The translations under genes and the position numbers were made by a program. A stretch of DNA of 64,000 nucleotides, from assembly GCF_018326425.1 (NCBI RefSeq), contig NZ_AP024601.1, positions 732,001 to 796,000 of the forward strand, given 5' to 3'. A model generated the notes under the pieces. It was not told the DNA's origin. It did not search any database and saw nothing but the letters and a program-made list of their open reading frames with translations. Source of the stretch: Polycladomyces abyssicola (GTDB lineage: Bacteria; Bacillota; Bacilli; Thermoactinomycetales; JIR-001). Shown piece after piece: positions 17,729-26,474 of the stretch (the first letter of the stretch is position 1; the number at the start of each line of letters is the position of its first letter).

Positions 17729-19036
17729 ATGTGGTGGAAGCGAACGGCAATGATGATCGCCCTGCTCGCTTGGATGGTGACAGGGTGTTCTGCAGGTGCA
17801 TCAACGGCACCTGATAATCACGAGAAAAAAACGACCAAGGTGTTTCATCTATATGCCGCGGATGTCAATCAGGAATTGGCTCCCGGCAAAACGCTTTATT
17901 CCTGGGGTTTTGGGTTGTGGGACCCCAAAAAGAATCAACCCGCTTCACCTGCCACCATTCCCGGTCCTGAATTACGGGTGACAGAAGGGGATCATGTCAA
18001 AGTCATTTTCCACAACCGGCAAAAAGAACCGCATACGATTCATTTTCACGGTGTGGACAACAGCTTCCAAGGTGACGGCACACCGGGCGTAAGCCAAAAA
18101 GAAGTGGAGCAAAACGGCACTTATACGTATGAGTTTGATGCCCCGGCACCGGGAACGTATTTCTACCATTGTCATGTGGAGCCGGATCGCCATCCGGAAA
18201 TGGGTTTGTACGGAGCCTTCATCGTGGAACCGAAAAAGAAACCGCATTATGACGGAGAATTCGTCTGGATGTTGGGTGAGCGCGATCCCAAATTGAGCTT
18301 GGCGGAAGGAACGGAAGCGGGCAAATACGTCGGAACGGAAGCGGAACACGAACATTTGGACGGCGATTACGATACAGTGGATCGCAAACCGAAGTTCTTC
18401 ACCATCAACGGCAAAATCGATCCGGCCATCCCGCCGGTACAGGTGAAAAAGGGTGGAAAATACCTGATCCGCTTGATCAATGCCGGTTCGGACGTGCATA
18501 CAATTCATACACACGGGCATCATTTCCAAGTCATCGCCAGTGATGGGCGGCCGTTGCCGAAACCCGTGACGAAAGACTCCATCACGATCGGTCCCGGGGA
18601 GCGGTATGACTTGGTTTTGACCGCCAACAACCCCGGTATCTGGCCGATACATTGTCACATCGGCCCGCACTCCACACACGGCATGCACATGTTGATGGTG
18701 TATAAAGGGTATGAAAACCGTCTCCAAATGCATGAAAGCCATCTGAGCACGATCTTGCATGAGCTGGCGGAGATCAAAGAATTCTATCATGAGAAAAACG
18801 TGGACAAAATCAAGGTGGAATTGAGTGAGCTCTCTACCCATTATGACCAAGTGCGCGGCATCCTGGCCCAAAAGGATGCACAGCTGGCTAAAGGCATCCA
18901 GCAGACCGGTCAGGCGATTGCCCAGCAATTGACATCTTCAAGCCCCAACTTTGAACAGTTGGGCAAACTGATCACTCAGCTGGAAAATCAATTGAACCAA
19001 GCGCAGGAAAAGTTGGGCGAAGAAGCAGCCCACTGA
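17729..19036 (+). CDS. two-domain multicopper oxidase lipoprotein, Fur-regulated
   Basis: 435 aa. The lipoprotein signal ends LAWMVTGCSAG, with the lipobox Cys at residue 20. Two cupredoxin domains follow. The first has HTIHFHGVD and YFYHCHVEPDRHPEMGLYG; the second has HTIHTHGHHFQVI and WPIHCHIGPHSTHGMHMLMV. The layout is that of small two-domain laccases and copper nitrite reductases. A C-terminal extension of about 110 residues is predicted coiled coil (LSELSTHYDQVRGILAQKDA...). It probably oxidises Fe(II), Cu(I) or phenolics at the cell surface; the Fur box points to iron. GGAGGG lies 10 nt before the ATG. Confidence 0.88.
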   Translation: MWWKRTAMMIALLAWMVTGCSAGASTAPDNHEKKTTKVFHLYAADVNQELAPGKTLYSWGFGLWDPKKNQPASPATIPGPELRVTEGDHVKVIFHNRQKEPHTIHFHGVDNSFQGDGTPGVSQKEVEQNGTYTYEFDAPAPGTYFYHCHVEPDRHPEMGLYGAFIVEPKKKPHYDGEFVWMLGERDPKLSLAEGTEAGKYVGTEAEHEHLDGDYDTVDRKPKFFTINGKIDPAIPPVQVKKGGKYLIRLINAGSDVHTIHTHGHHFQVIASDGRPLPKPVTKDSITIGPGERYDLVLTANNPGIWPIHCHIGPHSTHGMHMLMVYKGYENRLQMHESHLSTILHELAEIKEFYHEKNVDKIKVELSELSTHYDQVRGILAQKDAQLAKGIQQTGQAIAQQLTSSSPNFEQLGKLITQLENQLNQAQEKLGEEAAH

Positions 19037-19071
19037 ACCTGATCAATCTCCTCCCAATAGAACCTGAAGGT

Positions 19072-19099
19072 CGCATTTCCGCAAAACAGCGGAGATGCG
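19072..19099 (+). terminator. terminator of the multicopper oxidase gene
   Basis: CGCATTTCCGC / GCGGAGATGCG stem (one mismatch) followed by GCTTTTTTTAT. Confidence 0.85.
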
Positions 19100-19171
19100 G
19101 CTTTTTTTATAAAGAGCGAGTGGGAAAGGGAGTGCTTCTGGTGCTTCATCCGTGTGGGGCAAGTCACAATA

Positions 19172-19206
19172 AAAACACTCGATCCGGTATTCGGATCGAG
19201 TGTTTT
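19172..19206. terminator. bidirectional hairpin terminator
   Basis: AAAACACTCGATCCG / CGGATCGAGTGTTTT perfect stem with T-runs readable in both directions. It would insulate the oxidase gene from leftward transcription of the 29-aa ORF. Confidence 0.75.
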
Positions 19207-19318
19207 TTTGGGGGTTGGATTGGATCGGATCGAGCAAAGGTTGAAAAGGTTGAATCGAGCAAAAGGTTGAAGAGAAGGGTAAAAAATCTAAATCTATTTC
19301 ATCACCATAGGGTGTTGT

Positions 19319-19408
19319 TTACAGGAACATTCGCAAAGAGAGGATCAATAACATCCACAGTGGCAAACTGATCGCAGTCGCATTCATGATTCCGATAACA
19401 CCGTTCAT
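19319..19408 (-). CDS. hydrophobic 29-aa peptide
   Basis: MNGVIGIMNATAISLPLWML followed by LILSLRMFL. A very strong GGAGGTG box lies 7 nt before the ATG. It consists of a single membrane segment with almost no flanking charge. Too short for ordinary gene finders; no family recognised. It could be a membrane peptide, toxin or small regulator, expressed leftward toward the bidirectional terminator at 19172-19206. Confidence 0.5.
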   Translation of the reverse strand: MNGVIGIMNATAISLPLWMLLILSLRMFL

Positions 19409-19676
19409 GGTGAAACACCTCCGAATGAGATCGTATTTTCCGTTCCGCATCGTTGGTTTCATTATAGCGCAGGAGAAAAAGATTTTGTTGAAATCAGGCG
19501 ATTTGTAACCCACTTGTAAGGTAGGGTTCATCTTTGTAACAATCGTGTAACGGAAGATGCTGCGAGGGTGTCGATTTTCCGATCATTGTCACAATTAACT
19601 TCAATATGACGAAAAAAGAGGTTTTTTCCATTCGGGCATTGGGAACAAGTATAGATGGAAAAAGGAGGCGTTCTGG

Positions 19677-19877
19677 ATGCAGATCGTTAAAGATGATCTG
19701 GCAAACCATACCGCAGAAGAGTTGAAGGATATGCTGAGCGATTTAAAGGAAGCCATGATGAAGGCGACAGAAGAAGAGTTGCCGGCATTGGAAGAAAAAT
19801 ATGATTTGGTGGTGGAGTTGTATTACGAGAAGGTCATCGAACAAGCCGCCAGTAAACTGTATCAAAGGGGAGCGTAA
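19677..19877 (+). CDS. hypothetical protein, 66 aa, acidic helical
   Basis: Soluble, strongly acidic and predicted all-helical: HTAEELKDMLSDLKEAMM then KATEEELPALEEKYDLV. No known motif. AAAAAGGAGG sits 8 nt before the ATG, and a strong terminator follows at 19919-19940, so it is a well-expressed single-gene unit. Function unknown; a small adaptor or spore protein is conceivable. Confidence 0.7.
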   Translation: MQIVKDDLANHTAEELKDMLSDLKEAMMKATEEELPALEEKYDLVVELYYEKVIEQAASKLYQRGA

Positions 19878-19918
19878 ACGATGGGCTCCCGCATGATCAG
19901 AGTGAAAACATTGTTTTT

Positions 19919-19940
19919 GGCCCATAATGAAAAATGGGCC
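19919..19940 (+). terminator. terminator after the 66-aa gene
   Basis: GGCCCAT / ATGGGCC stem followed by TTTTTTATT. Confidence 0.85.
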
Positions 19941-20039
19941 TTTTTTATTGTTGTGATTTCTTGCCTTCAGCAAAAAAACCGATTATTATAGTTATTGTTG
20001 GTATTAATGTTCGTTTTTTACGTTATCAGGAGGTGTATT

Positions 20040-21344
20040 ATGGACCAATTTTTCGGTTTCAGCGAAAAGGGAACCAATGTCCGAACGGAAATCCTCGCGG
20101 GTTTCACCACTTTTTTGACGATGGTGTATATTGTGGTGGTCAACCCGGCGATTCTGCAAAAAGCCGGAATGGATTTTGGTGCCGTGTTTGTGGCTACGGT
20201 GCTGTCGACGGTGCTGAGTACATTGATTATGGGTATTTTCGCCAATTATCCGATCGCGATCGCGCCGGGAATGGGGATGAATGCCTATTTTGCCTTCAGC
20301 GTGGTGGGACATCACGGTGTCAGCTGGCAGGTGGGATTGGGAGCGATTTTGGTTGCGGGCATTTTGTTCCTGCTGTTGAGCCTCACTCCGTTCCGTGAAG
20401 GGTTGATCCGGGCTATTCCTGACGGTCTGAAGCATGGCATCACTGCCGGAATCGGTCTGTTTATCGCGTTTATCGGGCTGAAATCGGCAGGCATTATCGT
20501 CAATAATGAAGTCAATTTGGTTGGTCTGGGTGATTTCCGACATCCTCTGACAATCCTGAGTTTGTTTGGACTGTTTGCGACATTGGTCCTGATGACACTG
20601 CGCGTCAAAGGGGCCCTGTTTATCGGCATGGTGTTGACTGCGGCCGCCGGCTGGGCGTTCGGCTTGATGAAAATGCCGGCACAATGGGTTTCCGCTCCGC
20701 CCAGCATGGCACCGACATTCGGACAGGCGGTCGCTACGTTGCCTGAGGTCTTCCAACATGGACTGTATGCGGTGATCTTCGCATTCTTGTTGGTAACGTT
20801 GTTTGACACAACGGGTACGATGATCGGCGTGGCTGAACAGGCGGGATTGATGAAGAATGGTACATTTCCCCGTATGAAGCAAGCGCTGTTGGCGGATGCG
20901 ATCGGGATGTCCGCCGGTGCAGTGATGGGCACCACACCGACCAGCGCCTATATCGAATCCTCCACGGGTGTTGCCACGGGCGGTCGTACCGGGTTCACCG
21001 CCGTGGTGGTCAGTTTCTTGATGCTGGGGACGCTCTTTTTTGAACCGTTGGTGGAAGCGGTCGCAGGTTTGCCGGCGATCACCGCACCGTCACTGATTAT
21101 CGTCGGATGCTTTATGATGGCCGGATTGGCCAAAGTTCGCTGGGATCAATTTGACGAGGCGTTTCCCGCCTTTATCGTCATGTTGAGCATGCCTTTGACG
21201 TTCAGCATCGCGACGGGAATCGCGTTCGGGTTCATTACGTATCCGTTGCTGAAGATCGTCCGTGGGCAATTCCGGGAAGTTCACCCGTTGATGTACGTGT
21301 TTATGGTGCTGTTCATTCTGCAATTGGTATTCGTGCCCGCGTAA
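20040..21344 (+). CDS. AzgA-type purine (hypoxanthine/guanine) permease
   Basis: 434 aa, about 12-14 TM. Matches the AzgA/PbuG group of NCS2 permeases: FLTMVYIVVVNPAIL, APGMGMNAYFAF, LFDTTGTMIGVAEQAGL, and TPTSAYIESSTGVATGGRTG, which lines the substrate pocket. It is expected to import hypoxanthine, guanine or adenine by proton symport. ATG20040 follows AGGAGGTG. I see no purine riboswitch in the roughly 100 bp leader. It ends at a large hairpin terminator. Confidence 0.92.
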   Translation: MDQFFGFSEKGTNVRTEILAGFTTFLTMVYIVVVNPAILQKAGMDFGAVFVATVLSTVLSTLIMGIFANYPIAIAPGMGMNAYFAFSVVGHHGVSWQVGLGAILVAGILFLLLSLTPFREGLIRAIPDGLKHGITAGIGLFIAFIGLKSAGIIVNNEVNLVGLGDFRHPLTILSLFGLFATLVLMTLRVKGALFIGMVLTAAAGWAFGLMKMPAQWVSAPPSMAPTFGQAVATLPEVFQHGLYAVIFAFLLVTLFDTTGTMIGVAEQAGLMKNGTFPRMKQALLADAIGMSAGAVMGTTPTSAYIESSTGVATGGRTGFTAVVVSFLMLGTLFFEPLVEAVAGLPAITAPSLIIVGCFMMAGLAKVRWDQFDEAFPAFIVMLSMPLTFSIATGIAFGFITYPLLKIVRGQFREVHPLMYVFMVLFILQLVFVPA

Positions 21345-21353
21345 TTTGATCAG

Positions 21354-21415
21354 GGCGTGACTGGTGATTCGTCGATCCAGGAGCGGATCGATGGTGATTT
21401 GACCAGACACGCCCT
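21354..21415 (+). terminator. long hairpin terminator (repeat family B-like arms)
   Basis: GGGCGTG / CACGCCC outer stem with an inner TCGATCC / GGATCGA stem, followed by TTTTTC. The minus-strand reading GGGCGTGTCTGGTCA is shared with repeat family B. Confidence 0.75.
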
Positions 21416-21552
21416 TTTTCTGCCCATGTACAGTCAACATCTCTGCGGTTTCCTACCGTATTGCTCCTTTAACGCAGTCGCTTGAAGCCCTGTTTTTCTG
21501 TACGCTATACTCTCCAATAAATGAAAAGAAAATGAGATGGAGTGGGAGAGTC

Positions 21553-22734
21553 ATGGTGGAGTCGTGGTCGGAAAAACGGTTTCGCATCCTGGTGGCCATC
21601 GTGATGGCCGCCGGATTCACGCAAGGGTTGCTCATCCCGCTGTTGTCGACACTGTTGGAGCAGCAAGGGGTGAGTTCCAGCATCAACGGGTTGAATACAG
21701 CAGCGCTTTATTTGGGAATCCTGTTGTTTGCCCCGATCAGCGGTTGGTTGGTGCCCCGATGGGGGTACCGCAAAGTGATTGTGACGGGTATAGCGATGAC
21801 GACGGTGGCATTTTTTCTGTTTCCTTTGACGACGAGTATGGTGGCTTGGGTGTTTCTTCGTTTTATGGTCGGTTCCGGTGACAGTATGTTACATTACGCG
21901 ACCGGATTGTGGATCACCTCCACTTGCCCGTCCCGGATTCGCGGTCGACGGATCTCTCAGTACGGTTTGTCCTACGGTCTCGGGTTCGGATTGGGGCCGT
22001 TGGGGATGAATTTATTGTCGTTTGGCCAATGGGTGCCGTTTGTCGTGATGGGTGTGTTGCTCGCTGGTGTGTTGGCATTGACCATGATGCTGGACGCGGG
22101 TGCTCCTCCGACGGAGAAAAAGGAACAACGGGACCGGGCACAATTGGGAGAAATTTATCGGTTGGGCCTGGTTGCTTTATGTCCTGCTATTTTATACGGT
22201 TTTTTGGAAGCGTGTCTCGCTGGAAGTTTTCCGGTGTACGGTTTACGTGAAGGACTCTCCACGGCATGGATTTCCGCATTGTTGAGCGCGTTCGTTTGGG
22301 GAAGTTTGTTGTTTCAAATTCCGCTCGGTATTTTGAGTGACCGGTTTGGTCGCAAGCAGGTTTTGATGACCGTTTGTACACTGGGTGCTGTCGGAATGAG
22401 CCTCGTCCCCTTTTTTATGGGTCGGCCAACCATACTATTGGTATTGTTCGCGCTGACCGGAGGGCTGATCGGGTCGCTCTTTACACTGGGACTGGCCTTT
22501 TTATCCGATATCTTGCCGGCCTCCTATCTGCCGCAGGCCAATGCGATCGCAACGGCGCACTTCAGTGTTGGCAGCATGGTGGGACCGTATATTGGCGGAA
22601 CCCTGATCCAATATTGGGGTGGCGGCAGTATGTTTTATTTCCTCACCTTTTCTCTGCTCGGTTTTGTTCTGTTGGCCTTGTTTTACCGTCCGAGTGGCAA
22701 GACGGATTCACCAGTCACCTCTAAAGCCGCCTGA
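21553..22734 (+). CDS. MFS transporter
   Basis: 393 aa, 12 TM. Both halves carry the MFS loop signature (GWLVPRWGYRKVIVTG in the first, GILSDRFGRKQVLM in the second). The N-terminal region GFTQGLLIPLLSTLLEQQGV is like YfkF/multidrug-type members. A basic DxR-like segment CPSRIRGRRISQYG follows TM4. The substrate is unknown. ATG21553 is preferred for the nearby GGGAGAG; another ATG lies at 21532. A second, unrelated MFS gene follows in the same direction. Confidence 0.82.
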   Translation: MVESWSEKRFRILVAIVMAAGFTQGLLIPLLSTLLEQQGVSSSINGLNTAALYLGILLFAPISGWLVPRWGYRKVIVTGIAMTTVAFFLFPLTTSMVAWVFLRFMVGSGDSMLHYATGLWITSTCPSRIRGRRISQYGLSYGLGFGLGPLGMNLLSFGQWVPFVVMGVLLAGVLALTMMLDAGAPPTEKKEQRDRAQLGEIYRLGLVALCPAILYGFLEACLAGSFPVYGLREGLSTAWISALLSAFVWGSLLFQIPLGILSDRFGRKQVLMTVCTLGAVGMSLVPFFMGRPTILLVLFALTGGLIGSLFTLGLAFLSDILPASYLPQANAIATAHFSVGSMVGPYIGGTLIQYWGGGSMFYFLTFSLLGFVLLALFYRPSGKTDSPVTSKAA

Positions 22735-22937
22735 TAGATCATCTTTCCAGGAAGGTTGCAAAAACCGATTGATCGGCCTCAGACTGTAGAGAAAATCTGT
22801 GAAACCGCCGTCTTCCGCCATGGCCGGGGGGCGGCATTCTTTTTTCCGCACTGGTAATCATTCCTTTTTTCCGTTTCTCATCACGTGATACAATATGGCC
22901 ATTGGTGATCTACTGCAAAATAGAGAAAGGGATGACG

Positions 22938-24149
22938 ATGATGCCGGTCCGTTCGGGAACGGTGACCCCCTGTCAGCGAAAAACGCTGCCCGATGTACCG
23001 ATTCGGCTGTTTTTTGTCTGCTTGTATGCAGGTTTCGGCATTTTGTTTCCGTTGTTAAGTGTATATTTGCAGCAGGAAGTAAGATTGTCCGGTACGCAGA
23101 TCGGATTGTTGATGTCAATCGGTCCCATCGTCATGATCATCGCCCAGCCGTTGTGGGGAGTGGTATGCGATGTGTCGCAACGATCCAAAGTTGTCCTCAT
23201 CACGGCGATGATGTTGACGGGTCTAACTGCCGTCGGCTTTGTCCTCACCCGCGATTATCCTTTCATGTTGGGGATTATGGCGCTGCTATCGTTTTTTCAG
23301 GCTGCCCTGGTTCCGATCTCTGACAGTTTGACCATGAGTTACGTGCGAAGGACGGATGGCGACTATGGCCGATTTCGTCTGTGGGGCGCGGTTGGTTTCG
23401 CGGTGGCGGCCTATGTGATGGGCATGGCGGCACAATGGTGGGGCGTATCAGTGATTTTTGTCGCTTTCACTTTGACGATGGGAATCGGCGCCTGGATGGC
23501 GGGATATATGCCAGACGAACGCGTATCTTTGAAGTTGAATCTGCGCGAGGGCTTGTCCCGGTTGTTGCGCAACCGGCGCTATGTACTCTTTTTATTGGCT
23601 GCTTTTTGTATCATGGGTCCCATTCAAGCCAATAACGCGTATTTCTCATTGCTGATCCAGTCATTGGGTGGCACGGTGGCGGCCAGCGGTTTGGGATTTT
23701 TGTTGGCCGCCGGTAGTGAAGTACCTTTTATGCTCCGGGCGCAGGCATGGATTAAACGTCATGGGATATTGGCAGTGGTATTGCTGTCGGCGCTGGTGGC
23801 GGGAATGCGGTGGGGATTGTATTTCATGGAACCGCCGCTATGGCTGGTCTACGTGTCCACTCTTCTTCAGGGCGTTTCCACCGGTTTGTTCATCCCCGCC
23901 GCATTGGCATATGTTGTTGATATTACCCCTCGGGATGTGCGTTTGACGGGAGTGGCTCTGTACACCAGCATGGGCAACGGTTTGGGCAATTGGTTCTTCA
24001 CTTTCTTGGGTGGTGTGATGATCGACCGGTTCAGCGTCTTTACTGCTTATTTGTTTTTCGGTTTGTTAACGATGTTCGGTGCGGGTGTGATCTGGACCCT
24101 GCGAATTGGCGAGCGACGGGAGATCAAGGGAGATTCAGCCCGTGGATGA
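22938..24149 (+). CDS. MFS_1-like transporter
   Basis: 403 aa, 12 TM. FVCLYAGFGILFPLLSVYL and RRTDGDYGRFRLWGAVGFA are characteristic of the MFS_1_like / PPP family (nucleoside- and phenylpropionate-type transporters such as HcaT, and Bacillus YwbF). The conserved 'DYGRFRLWGAVGF' segment is the family hallmark. Three ATGs at 22932, 22938 and 22941 compete behind GAAAGGG; spacing favours the second or third. Its last 15 bp overlap the convergent kinase gene. Confidence 0.8.
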   Translation: MMPVRSGTVTPCQRKTLPDVPIRLFFVCLYAGFGILFPLLSVYLQQEVRLSGTQIGLLMSIGPIVMIIAQPLWGVVCDVSQRSKVVLITAMMLTGLTAVGFVLTRDYPFMLGIMALLSFFQAALVPISDSLTMSYVRRTDGDYGRFRLWGAVGFAVAAYVMGMAAQWWGVSVIFVAFTLTMGIGAWMAGYMPDERVSLKLNLREGLSRLLRNRRYVLFLLAAFCIMGPIQANNAYFSLLIQSLGGTVAASGLGFLLAAGSEVPFMLRAQAWIKRHGILAVVLLSALVAGMRWGLYFMEPPLWLVYVSTLLQGVSTGLFIPAALAYVVDITPRDVRLTGVALYTSMGNGLGNWFFTFLGGVMIDRFSVFTAYLFFGLLTMFGAGVIWTLRIGERREIKGDSARG

Positions 24150-25367
24150 AGGGATTTGTACAGGCAACACAATATCTACGCGTGTTCCCTGACCGGGTTG
24201 GCTGGTGATGGTGAGTTTGCCCCGATGGTTTTCCACGATGCGGTGGCTGACGACCAACCCCAACCCGGTACCTTTTTCTTTGGTTGAAAAAAAGGGTTCG
24301 TTGATTTTTTGCAACTGTTCCTCAGGGATACCGCATCCCTGATCGGTGATGCGAATCAGGACGGAACGTTCACGGATCATACGACACCGGATGTCGATAG
24401 TTCCCCCGTTGGGCATTGCCTCGATTGCGTTTTTCAGCAAGTTGATCAACAGTTGCTTCAGTTGGTTCTCTTCTCCCATCATGGTCGGGATCTTTGAATC
24501 AAACTCGGAGATGACGATTTCCACATTGTTCATGATCGCCTGCGTATTGATCAGTATGATCACCTGTTCCAGCAAACGAAACAAATCCACCGGTGAAAAT
24601 TGAACCGTTTGCGGCTTGGCCAAGACCAGCAGCTCGCTGACGATTTGGTCAATGCGCTCCAACTCCGCCAACATGATGGACAGGTGTTCATCTGATTGGT
24701 TGGAGTTGTGACGTTGCAATTGCAGAAACCCTTTCAACGCCGTGAGCGGATTGCGGATTTCGTGGGCTACACCCGCCGCCAATTGGCCGACGGCTGAAAG
24801 CTTTTCGGATCGCTGCAAGAGTTCGTCTGTTTTTTTATATTCGGTGATGTCTTTGGCGATTCCGTAAATGCCCGTGATGCGATTTTCCTTGATCATGGGT
24901 AGGTAGGAAATCTTCGCTTGGACGATTTCTCCATTCTTGCGGACAATGGCCGTTTCAAAATGTTGGGGTTCCCCCTTCAATGCCCGCCGGACATGGTTCT
25001 TCACCCTTTCATAGTCTTCGGGGAGTACCCAATCTGACAACGTCATTTGCATCATTTCGTTTACGGAATATCCGGTTAGTTTTTCACATGCGGGGTTGAA
25101 GCTGGTGTAGCGACCCATGATGTCCTTGCAGTAAATAGCATCCGGGATGTATTCGAAAAGAGTTTTGTATTGTTGTACGCTTTCGCTCAGAGTTTTGGTT
25201 TGGTAATGAAGGAAGCTGTCGATGATGCATCCGATAACCAAAAATGTGATAACCATGAAATAGAGTAGTCCAGTGGGATGAGGACAAACGGAAAAAAAGG
25301 AGACGGTGCTCGCTAACGCAAAAATGGTGACCACCGGAATGCGATACGCGCGAATATTGGAGTCCAT
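24135..25367 (-). CDS. PAS-domain sensor histidine kinase, sporulation-kinase-like
   Basis: 410 aa. Two N-terminal TM helices (VVTIFALASTVSFFSV, GLLYFMVITFLVIGCII) are followed by a PAS domain (LFEYIPDAIYCKDIMGRY), a HisKA domain with the phosphorylated His in GVAHEIRNPLTALKGFLQL, and a HATPase with N box LLINLLKNAIEAMPNGG and G boxes TDQGCGIPEE and GTGLGLVVSHRIVENH. No response regulator is adjacent, as for the orphan kinases KinA-KinE that feed the Spo0A phosphorelay, so a role in sporulation signalling is plausible. ATG25367 follows GGTGAGG. Confidence 0.9.
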   Translation of the reverse strand: MDSNIRAYRIPVVTIFALASTVSFFSVCPHPTGLLYFMVITFLVIGCIIDSFLHYQTKTLSESVQQYKTLFEYIPDAIYCKDIMGRYTSFNPACEKLTGYSVNEMMQMTLSDWVLPEDYERVKNHVRRALKGEPQHFETAIVRKNGEIVQAKISYLPMIKENRITGIYGIAKDITEYKKTDELLQRSEKLSAVGQLAAGVAHEIRNPLTALKGFLQLQRHNSNQSDEHLSIMLAELERIDQIVSELLVLAKPQTVQFSPVDLFRLLEQVIILINTQAIMNNVEIVISEFDSKIPTMMGEENQLKQLLINLLKNAIEAMPNGGTIDIRCRMIRERSVLIRITDQGCGIPEEQLQKINEPFFSTKEKGTGLGLVVSHRIVENHRGKLTITSQPGQGTRVDIVLPVQIPSSTG

Positions 25368-25836
25368 GTGACTTCCCTCACCTTTTCCATCCTTCATTTC
25401 AAAGATAACAATATAATTCTACCAGAAATTTGCTATTCTTAACACCTTTTTTCGACATGGTCTTTGTGAAATTGCGAATCGTGTCGATTGTCGTTTGTCG
25501 TATGCCATTGGGAGGCGTGATATTTTTTATTATTTAGATGTATTAAAAATATTGCGTAGATGAACGCTTTCTGTTCAGAAAGGGAGGGCTGACAGTGCAA
25601 ATCCGACAAGTGTTGTTTCGGTTATATGTAAAACCAGATGATTTGGGATGAAGAACAGATAGTCTTTGTTTTCATTATACCCACTTGCGATTGGATTTGG
25701 CCGAAGTCGGATCGGTTCTGTTTTCATCCGAACGGAACGGTTGTCGAATATGTTCAATGGCATTGAAGAGAAATATCTTCGTCATGCATATTTGTCCACT
25801 GACCATCCCACAATACCTTTCAGAGGAGGGATGGTC
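25368..25836. other. intergenic region before sspH
   Basis: No large gene. A palindrome CTTTCTG TT CAGAAAG (25567-25582) precedes a GGAGGG-led GTG (25595) that opens only 18 codons, which could be a leader peptide. Near 25785-25815, TGCATA and CACAATA are 18 bp apart and loosely resemble a sigma-G promoter, but this leaves almost no leader ahead of the sspH binding site. Confidence 0.3.
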
Positions 25837-26013
25837 ATGGATGTCAACCGAACCAAACAGATCGTGGAATCTCCCAAGACGATTGAAGTCCGGTATCGCG
25901 GCAAGCCGGTTTGGATTCAGCATGTAAATGATGACGGGACTGCCCGTGTGTATGAACAACAAGATCCCGAACGAGAGATGACCGTTTCGGTTGGAGAATT
26001 GCAGGAACGCTGA
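25837..26013 (+). CDS. sspH: small acid-soluble spore protein, SspH family
   Basis: 58 aa. MDVNRTKQIVESPKTIEVRY and VWIQHVNDDGTARVY match the minor SASP SspH (59 aa in Bacillus subtilis), with the ending MTVSVGELQER. SspH is made in the forespore under sigma G and is packed in the spore core. AGAGGAGGG lies just before the ATG. A perfect 12-bp terminator follows. The gene is good evidence that the host makes endospores. Confidence 0.9.
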   Translation: MDVNRTKQIVESPKTIEVRYRGKPVWIQHVNDDGTARVYEQQDPEREMTVSVGELQER

Positions 26014-26029
26014 TACAGCCTCAACCAGT

Positions 26030-26059
26030 CAAAACCGGTTCCTTTGAGAACCGGTTTTG
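26030..26059. terminator. terminator after sspH
   Basis: CAAAACCGGTTC / GAACCGGTTTTG perfect stem with T-rich right arm and TTGTTG tail. Confidence 0.8.
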
Positions 26060-26122
26060 TTGTTGATACTGATAGATCTAAGCGGTAGGAAAGATCAAAG
26101 TTGTTATAATACAGAGGTTTAC

Positions 26123-26152
26123 AAAATGGTATCTGTTATATTATAATACACT
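26123..26152 (+). promoter_or_regulatory. promoter of the 48-aa Cys-rich ORF
   Basis: TTTACA, 18-bp spacer, TATAAT, with a further ATAATAC overlap. It lies about 20 bp before the ribosome binding site of the ORF at 26170. Confidence 0.55.
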
Positions 26153-26169
26153 CAACAGGAGGGATTCAG

Positions 26170-26316
26170 ATGAATCAAAAAATAGAGGAAATGACCGACA
26201 TGATGGTGGTTTGTCAAGTGTGCGGGGAAACGATTGATGATGCGGGTGAACAAGCGCTGGGCAACTGTTGCTCGGATCAATGGGTGAACGCGCGGATCAA
26301 CGATAGCTACTTCTGA
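26170..26316 (+). CDS. small Cys-rich protein, 48 aa
   Basis: Reads MNQKIEEMTDMMVVCQVCGE, then TIDDAGEQALGNCCSDQW and VNARINDSYF. A CxxC pair (VCQVCG) and a CC pair (NCCSDQ) suggest a minimal zinc ribbon or Fe-S-like site. CAGGAGGGATT lies 3-8 nt before the ATG; a consensus promoter precedes it and a strong terminator follows at 26337-26357, so it looks like a real monocistronic gene despite its length. No family name recalled. Confidence 0.6.
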   Translation: MNQKIEEMTDMMVVCQVCGETIDDAGEQALGNCCSDQWVNARINDSYF

Positions 26317-26336
26317 TGAAACATGGTTCAGTAGTT

Positions 26337-26357
26337 CTCACCCCCATTCAGGGTGAG
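26337..26357 (+). terminator. terminator of the 48-aa gene
   Basis: CTCACCC / GGGTGAG stem followed by GTTTTTTTT. Confidence 0.85.
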
Positions 26358-26436
26358 GTTTTTTTTGCCCTTCATATCCTCATTTTCTATTTTCCTACTC
26401 TTGACAAGATTTCAGCATGCGCGGTAAGCTAATAAC

Positions 26437-26452
26437 AAGCAAGCGCTTGCTT
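26437..26452 (+). promoter_or_regulatory. probable operator of the TetR regulator
   Basis: Perfect 16-bp palindrome AAGCAAGCGCTTGCTT, 22 bp before the tetR start and immediately downstream of a TTGACA (26401) / TAAGCT (26425) promoter. Position and symmetry fit autorepression of tetR-paaABCD. Confidence 0.65.
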
Positions 26453-26474
26453 TAAGTGGAAAGGAAGAATCGTC

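Noticed and set aside
17972-18928. 318-aa minus-strand ORF opposite the multicopper oxidase
   Set aside because: Mirror of the coding frame. The real gene has a lipobox, copper ligands, promoter and terminator.
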